From: UBA7803 sp041395905
Lineage (GTDB): Bacteria; Pseudomonadota; Gammaproteobacteria; Pseudomonadales; Azotimanducaceae
Assembly (NCBI GenBank): GCA_041395905.1
Contig: JAWKZP010000003.1
Coordinates: 124,001 to 188,000 of the forward strand
Direction of reading: 5' to 3'
Length of the DNA stretch: 64,000 nt
The notes below the pieces were generated by a model, which was given only the letters and a program-made list of their open reading frames with translations, was not told the DNA's origin and ran no database searches. Shown here piece after piece: positions 60,994 through 64,000 of this stretch. The stretch's first letter is position 1. Every line of letters starts with the position of its first letter. A program made the translations under genes and the position numbers.

Positions 60994-61281
60994 ATGCAGG
61001 AAGAAGAACGCAAACAGCAGCGGGACGACATCCGCTGCGATGCCGCGCTGCAGACCATCGAGGACGTCCTGTGGCGTTTCAACGAATCCAACGAAGGCAC
61101 GCTGTCGGTCTACGACGTGATCGGCTACCTCGTGGAGGATCTGGTAAAGGAAGGCTTCTGCGCTGCCTGCATCAACGACACGGTGCTGGCCGCGTTTCAG
61201 CGTTCCGAGGCGGATCTGGAACAGCACAACTCCGACGACGGCACACCGCTTACGCGCGGCTCCGGTGACGTCTATCACTGA
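60994..61281 (+). CDS. Small acidic protein of unknown function
   Basis: A 95-residue, mainly helical acidic protein. It shows QEEERKQQRDD, LWRFNESNEGTLSVYDVIGYLVEDLVKEGFCAACINDTVLAAF, and a hydrophilic tail. Two Cys two residues apart (FCAAC) could bind metal or form a disulfide. It lies between the SLOG-like gene (divergent) and the fatty-acid carrier. A TACAAT -10-like hexamer lies at 60952-60957. I do not recognise the family. Confidence 0.55.
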   Translation: MQEEERKQQRDDIRCDAALQTIEDVLWRFNESNEGTLSVYDVIGYLVEDLVKEGFCAACINDTVLAAFQRSEADLEQHNSDDGTPLTRGSGDVYH

Positions 61282-61367
61282 GCCCCGGAACGCCGGCCGC
61301 ACCGACCAGCGCAGCCAGCCGTGCCCGCAGCCCACTCGATGCAGCTGATCGCCAGCGGGCGCCGCCA

Positions 61368-62708
61368 GTGATCCGGATCACCGCGAGCATCGTGCAGGCT
61401 TTCGATCGGTTCATGCCGGAACCGTTCGCGTTCTCGGTGCTGATGACCTTCATCGCCCTGGCGCTGGTGGTGGCGTTCACCCCGGCATCGCCCGGCGATG
61501 CGCTGATCGCCTGGGGCGACGGCCTTTCCGGCCTGCTGCCGTTCATCACCCAGGTCTGCCTCACGGTGCTCTTCGCGTTCGCACTCGCCCACCTCGGTCC
61601 GGTGCCCAGGCTGCTGCAGAAGGTCGCAGGCATTCCACGCTCCGCTCGCGGCGCCTGCGCGTTCGCGGTTCTGTTCGCCGGCGCGGTGAGTCTGATCGCC
61701 TGGCCGCTGGGTACCATTCTGGGCGGCCTCATGGCACGTGAGCTCGCGCTGAGCTGCCGCCGCCGCGGCATCCGCGTGCACTATCCGCTGCTCGGCGGCG
61801 CCGCGTTCAGCGGCTTCGTGGTCTGGCACATGGGCTACTCCGCATCGGCCCCGCTGTTCGTCGCGACCCCGGGCAACGCCATGGAAGGCCTGATCGGCGG
61901 CGTGCTGCCATTCACCGAGACCGTGCTGACGTCGTGGAACCTGGCGATTCTGGCGGCGACCCTGACCACCCTGGCCACGGCCGCCGCCCTGCTGCACCCG
62001 CGCGACCCGGAGTCCATTCAGGAGATATCCAGCGAGTTCGTGGCCGAGCAGGAAAGCCCGCCGGACACGCGCCGGCGTCCGGGTTTTGCCGGCTACATCG
62101 AGAACGCCCGCTGGCCCAGCGCCGCGCTCGGCGCCCTGCTGGTGGCCTACGTGGGCTTCTGGTTTGCCGGAAAGGGCGTGCAGCTGGATCTCAACATCGT
62201 CAACTGGACGTTTCTGGCCGCCGGGCTGCTGCTGGCGCGTTCCGCCCTCGACTACGGATCCGTGCTGCTGCTCGGCGGGCGCGCAGTGGTGCCGTTTCTG
62301 CTGCAGTACCCGATGTACGCGGGAATCATGGGTCTGATGCTGAACACCGGGTTCGTCGCGCAGATCGCGCGTTGGTTTGCAGAGGTGGCCTCGGCGGAGA
62401 CGCTGCCATTGATCGCTTTTCTGTCCGGTGGGCTGATCAATCTGTTCATTCCCTCGGGCGGCGCCCAGTGGGCGGTACAGGGGCCGGCATTCATAGAGGC
62501 CGCGCAGGCGCTCGGCACCGATCTGCCGCTGATCGTGATGGGCGTTGCTTATGGCGATCAGTGGACCAATCTCATCCACCCGTTCGTGGTCATTCCACTG
62601 CTGATCATGACCGGACTGCCTCTCACGCGGGTGCTGTCCTACTCGTTTCTGTTCTTCCTGCTCGCCACCCTACCCCTGGGTCTGGGTCTGCTCTGGGTTG
62701 CCGCCTGA
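61368..62708 (+). CDS. AtoE-type short-chain fatty acid transporter
   Basis: A 446-residue membrane protein of the AtoE/short-chain fatty acid carrier family, with about 11 hydrophobic segments. Seen: ASIVQAFDRFMPEPFAFSVLMTFIALALVVAF at the start, RRGIRVHYPLLGGAAFSGFVVWHMGYSASAPLFVATPGN and the family-typical NLFIPSGGAQWAVQGPAFIEAA, then VAYGDQWTNLIHPF. The start is GTG 61368, with only a weak ribosome site. It should import short-chain acids for CoA activation. Confidence 0.85.
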   Translation: MIRITASIVQAFDRFMPEPFAFSVLMTFIALALVVAFTPASPGDALIAWGDGLSGLLPFITQVCLTVLFAFALAHLGPVPRLLQKVAGIPRSARGACAFAVLFAGAVSLIAWPLGTILGGLMARELALSCRRRGIRVHYPLLGGAAFSGFVVWHMGYSASAPLFVATPGNAMEGLIGGVLPFTETVLTSWNLAILAATLTTLATAAALLHPRDPESIQEISSEFVAEQESPPDTRRRPGFAGYIENARWPSAALGALLVAYVGFWFAGKGVQLDLNIVNWTFLAAGLLLARSALDYGSVLLLGGRAVVPFLLQYPMYAGIMGLMLNTGFVAQIARWFAEVASAETLPLIAFLSGGLINLFIPSGGAQWAVQGPAFIEAAQALGTDLPLIVMGVAYGDQWTNLIHPFVVIPLLIMTGLPLTRVLSYSFLFFLLATLPLGLGLLWVAA

Positions 62709-62741
62709 GCAACGCCGCCACCGGCGCCCGGGGCCGGTCGT

Positions 62742-63815
62742 TCACACGTCGTAGTCGAGCACCACCCGGGCCGTCACCGGATGGGCCTGGCAGGTCAGCA
62801 CCATACCCTGCTCGAGCTGCGCGGGCTCCAGGGCGTGGTTGAGATCCATCTCCACCTGCCCTTCCAGGACCCTCGCGCGACAGGTGGCGCACACGCCGTT
62901 GCGACAGGAAAACGGCACCTCGAGCCCCGCATCGAGCGCGCCGTCGAGAATGTTCTCACCGTCGGTGGCGAGTTCGAAGGTGCTGGTCCTGCCGTCGAGA
63001 GTGACGGACACGGAGCACAGCTGATCCCCATAGCGGCGTGCTCGTGCCTCATGCCGGGCCACCACCGCCCGCGCATCCTCGGCCGAGCGCAGAAACAACT
63101 CGAAGCGGATGCGCGAGGACTCGATCTCGAGGCCCCGCAACCCGCGCGTGACTTCGGAGATCATCGCTTCCGGACCGCACAGGTAGAACGCGTCGAAGCT
63201 GCGCATGTCCATCAGCCGCTGATGCAGCCTGACGCCCAGCCGATTGTCGATGCGACCGTTCAACAACGGCGCATCCTGGTCCTCCCGGCTGAACAGGTTC
63301 AACCACATGAACCGCGCCAGGTAGCGGTTCTTCAAGGCGCACAGCTCGTCACGGAACATCATGCTCGCCGCGCTGCGATTGCCGAAAATCAACGTCACGT
63401 CGCTGTCCGGCTCGTCGCGCAGAATCGTCCGCAGGATCGACAGGATCGGCGTGATGCCCGAACCGGCGGCGATCAGCAGGTAGCGACGCCGCGCGCCCGG
63501 CGTCGGAACGAAGGTCATGCTGCCGTCGGCCGGCAGCGACTCCAGGACGCTGCCGGGGCGCAGGTGCTCGTGCGCAAAAGTCGAAAAGAGCCCGCCCGGG
63601 ATGTGCTTGATCCCGATCCGCAGCGCCTCGCCCGGTGCGGCGCACAGCGAGTAGCTGCGCGTCACCGGCTCGCCGTCGATGGTCTGGCGCAGGGTCAGGT
63701 ACTGTCCGGCAAGAAACTCGATCGGTGTCGACGGCCTGGCGAACTGCACGGCGATGGCATCCCGCGTCAGCTGTTCCACCGACTCCACGGTCAGGGTGTC
63801 GAATCCCCGGCTCAC
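62742..63815 (-). CDS. paaE: Phenylacetyl-CoA epoxidase reductase subunit
   Basis: A 357-residue reductase (E. coli PaaE 356). It passes electrons from NADPH through FAD and a [2Fe-2S] cluster to the PaaABCD epoxidase. Seen: FAD motif RSYS (53-56), nicotinamide site AGSGITP (118-123 region), CGPEAM, and plant-type cluster Cys304, Cys309, Cys312 and Cys342. A GTG start at 63815 is taken because it overlaps the paaD stop (GTGA) and starts MSRGFDTLTV. The open frame extends further upstream but runs into paaD, so those residues are not real. It is the end of a paa operon. Confidence 0.92.
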   Translation of the reverse strand: MSRGFDTLTVESVEQLTRDAIAVQFARPSTPIEFLAGQYLTLRQTIDGEPVTRSYSLCAAPGEALRIGIKHIPGGLFSTFAHEHLRPGSVLESLPADGSMTFVPTPGARRRYLLIAAGSGITPILSILRTILRDEPDSDVTLIFGNRSAASMMFRDELCALKNRYLARFMWLNLFSREDQDAPLLNGRIDNRLGVRLHQRLMDMRSFDAFYLCGPEAMISEVTRGLRGLEIESSRIRFELFLRSAEDARAVVARHEARARRYGDQLCSVSVTLDGRTSTFELATDGENILDGALDAGLEVPFSCRNGVCATCRARVLEGQVEMDLNHALEPAQLEQGMVLTCQAHPVTARVVLDYDV

Positions 63816-64000
63816 AACGGCTTGAAGTAGTCGAATGGCTCGCGGCAGGCGCTGCACTGATAGAGCGCCTTGCAGGCCGTGGAGCCGAACTCGCTCACGA
63901 GCTTGGCCGCCGCTGGCCGCAGCGCGGACACACCGGTTCGCCCGGCGGCGCAATGCCGAACTTGCGCAGCGCTGCGCGGCCGCGCGGGCCGATCCAGCTG
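63812..64000 (-). CDS. paaD: PaaD (phenylacetyl-CoA epoxidase assembly protein), C-terminal part, apparent frameshift
   Basis: The 3' end of a paaD gene entering from the right edge. The C-terminal part reads KLVSEFGSTACKALYQCSACREPFDYFKPL, the paaD zinc/iron-sulfur-type tail. Before it, WIGPRGRAALRKFGIAPPGEPVCPRCG is in another frame. The two join with one missing base at about 63914, since the spacing between C-P-R-C and SEFGS then matches other PaaD proteins. PaaD is needed for epoxidase maturation. The deletion may be a sequencing error. Confidence 0.85.
   Translation of the reverse strand, partial: QLDRPARPRSAAQVRHCAAGRTGVSALRPAAAKLVSEFGSTACKALYQCSACREPFDYFKPL

Noticed and set aside
62742..63953. 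Longer paaE start upstream of 63815
   Set aside because: The extra residues are paaD read out of frame; conservation begins at MSRGFDTLTV with a GTGA overlap.

Overview
The window is GC-rich chromosomal DNA, densely packed with genes on both strands. It looks like an aerobic, lipid- or hydrocarbon-degrading proteobacterium, most likely a gammaproteobacterium. That placement is an inference from gene content: an E. coli-type pyrophosphatase, a SlyD-type FKBP, a bifunctional glutathionylspermidine synthetase/amidase, CYP153-like P450s and phenylacetyl-CoA epoxidase genes. No rRNA, tRNA, CRISPR array, transposase or integrase gene was recognised. I also recognise no dedicated DNA-binding transcription regulator among about 62 genes.

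Layout. 1-4.4 kb: 3' part of an amidohydrolase, an alpha/beta hydrolase, a small exported protein, a nitroreductase and a DUF2807 protein. 4.4-7.2 kb: mmsA and an acyl-CoA dehydrogenase (valine/propionate route). 7.2-17.4 kb: a long minus-strand acyl-CoA catabolic region with two AMP-forming acyl-CoA ligases, MFS carrier, acyl-CoA dehydrogenase, SDRs, enoyl-CoA hydratase and LLM oxidoreductase. Inorganic pyrophosphatase is coupled to the ligase operon. A roughly 200-bp imperfect palindromic element sits between the two parts. 17.5-23.4 kb: a Glp-type (glycerol-like) ABC importer operon. 23.4-28.5 kb: an HDOD protein, then a FAD oxidoreductase/OCD-family/GPH-symporter operon. 28.6-32.2 kb: propionyl-CoA carboxylase beta and alpha. 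32.5-35.9 kb: an unusual glutamine-amidotransferase-like protein convergent with a triply frameshifted gss. 36-39.5 kb: outer-membrane barrel, methylmalonyl-CoA epimerase and methylmalonyl-CoA mutase. 39.6-46.2 kb: PhyH oxygenase, a thiolase-fold/DUF35 pair, aminotransferase, MaoC pair, PHP protein and coaE. 46.3-51 kb: ferredoxin, FKBP, epoxide hydrolase-like protein, DJ-1/PfpI protein and amidase. 51.1-54.8 kb: two tandem CYP153-like P450s, their ferredoxin and a globin-like protein. 55-59 kb: Rieske oxygenase unit, TauD-type dioxygenase and SDR. 59.1-60.9 kb: a SLOG-like/multi-TM (SLATT-like) protein. 61.3-64 kb: AtoE-type short-chain fatty-acid carrier, paaE and the end of paaD.

Together the genes describe oxidation of hydrophobic substrates: P450 or Rieske hydroxylation, CoA activation, beta-oxidation, then propionyl-CoA to succinyl-CoA through pccBA, mce and methylmalonyl-CoA mutase.

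Quality warning: six apparent single-base indels break conserved genes (ppa, three in gss, methylmalonyl-CoA mutase, paaD). The affected housekeeping genes make sequencing error likelier than decay. This should be settled before any biological reading of the broken frames. All functional calls rest on reading motifs by eye; no database search was run.
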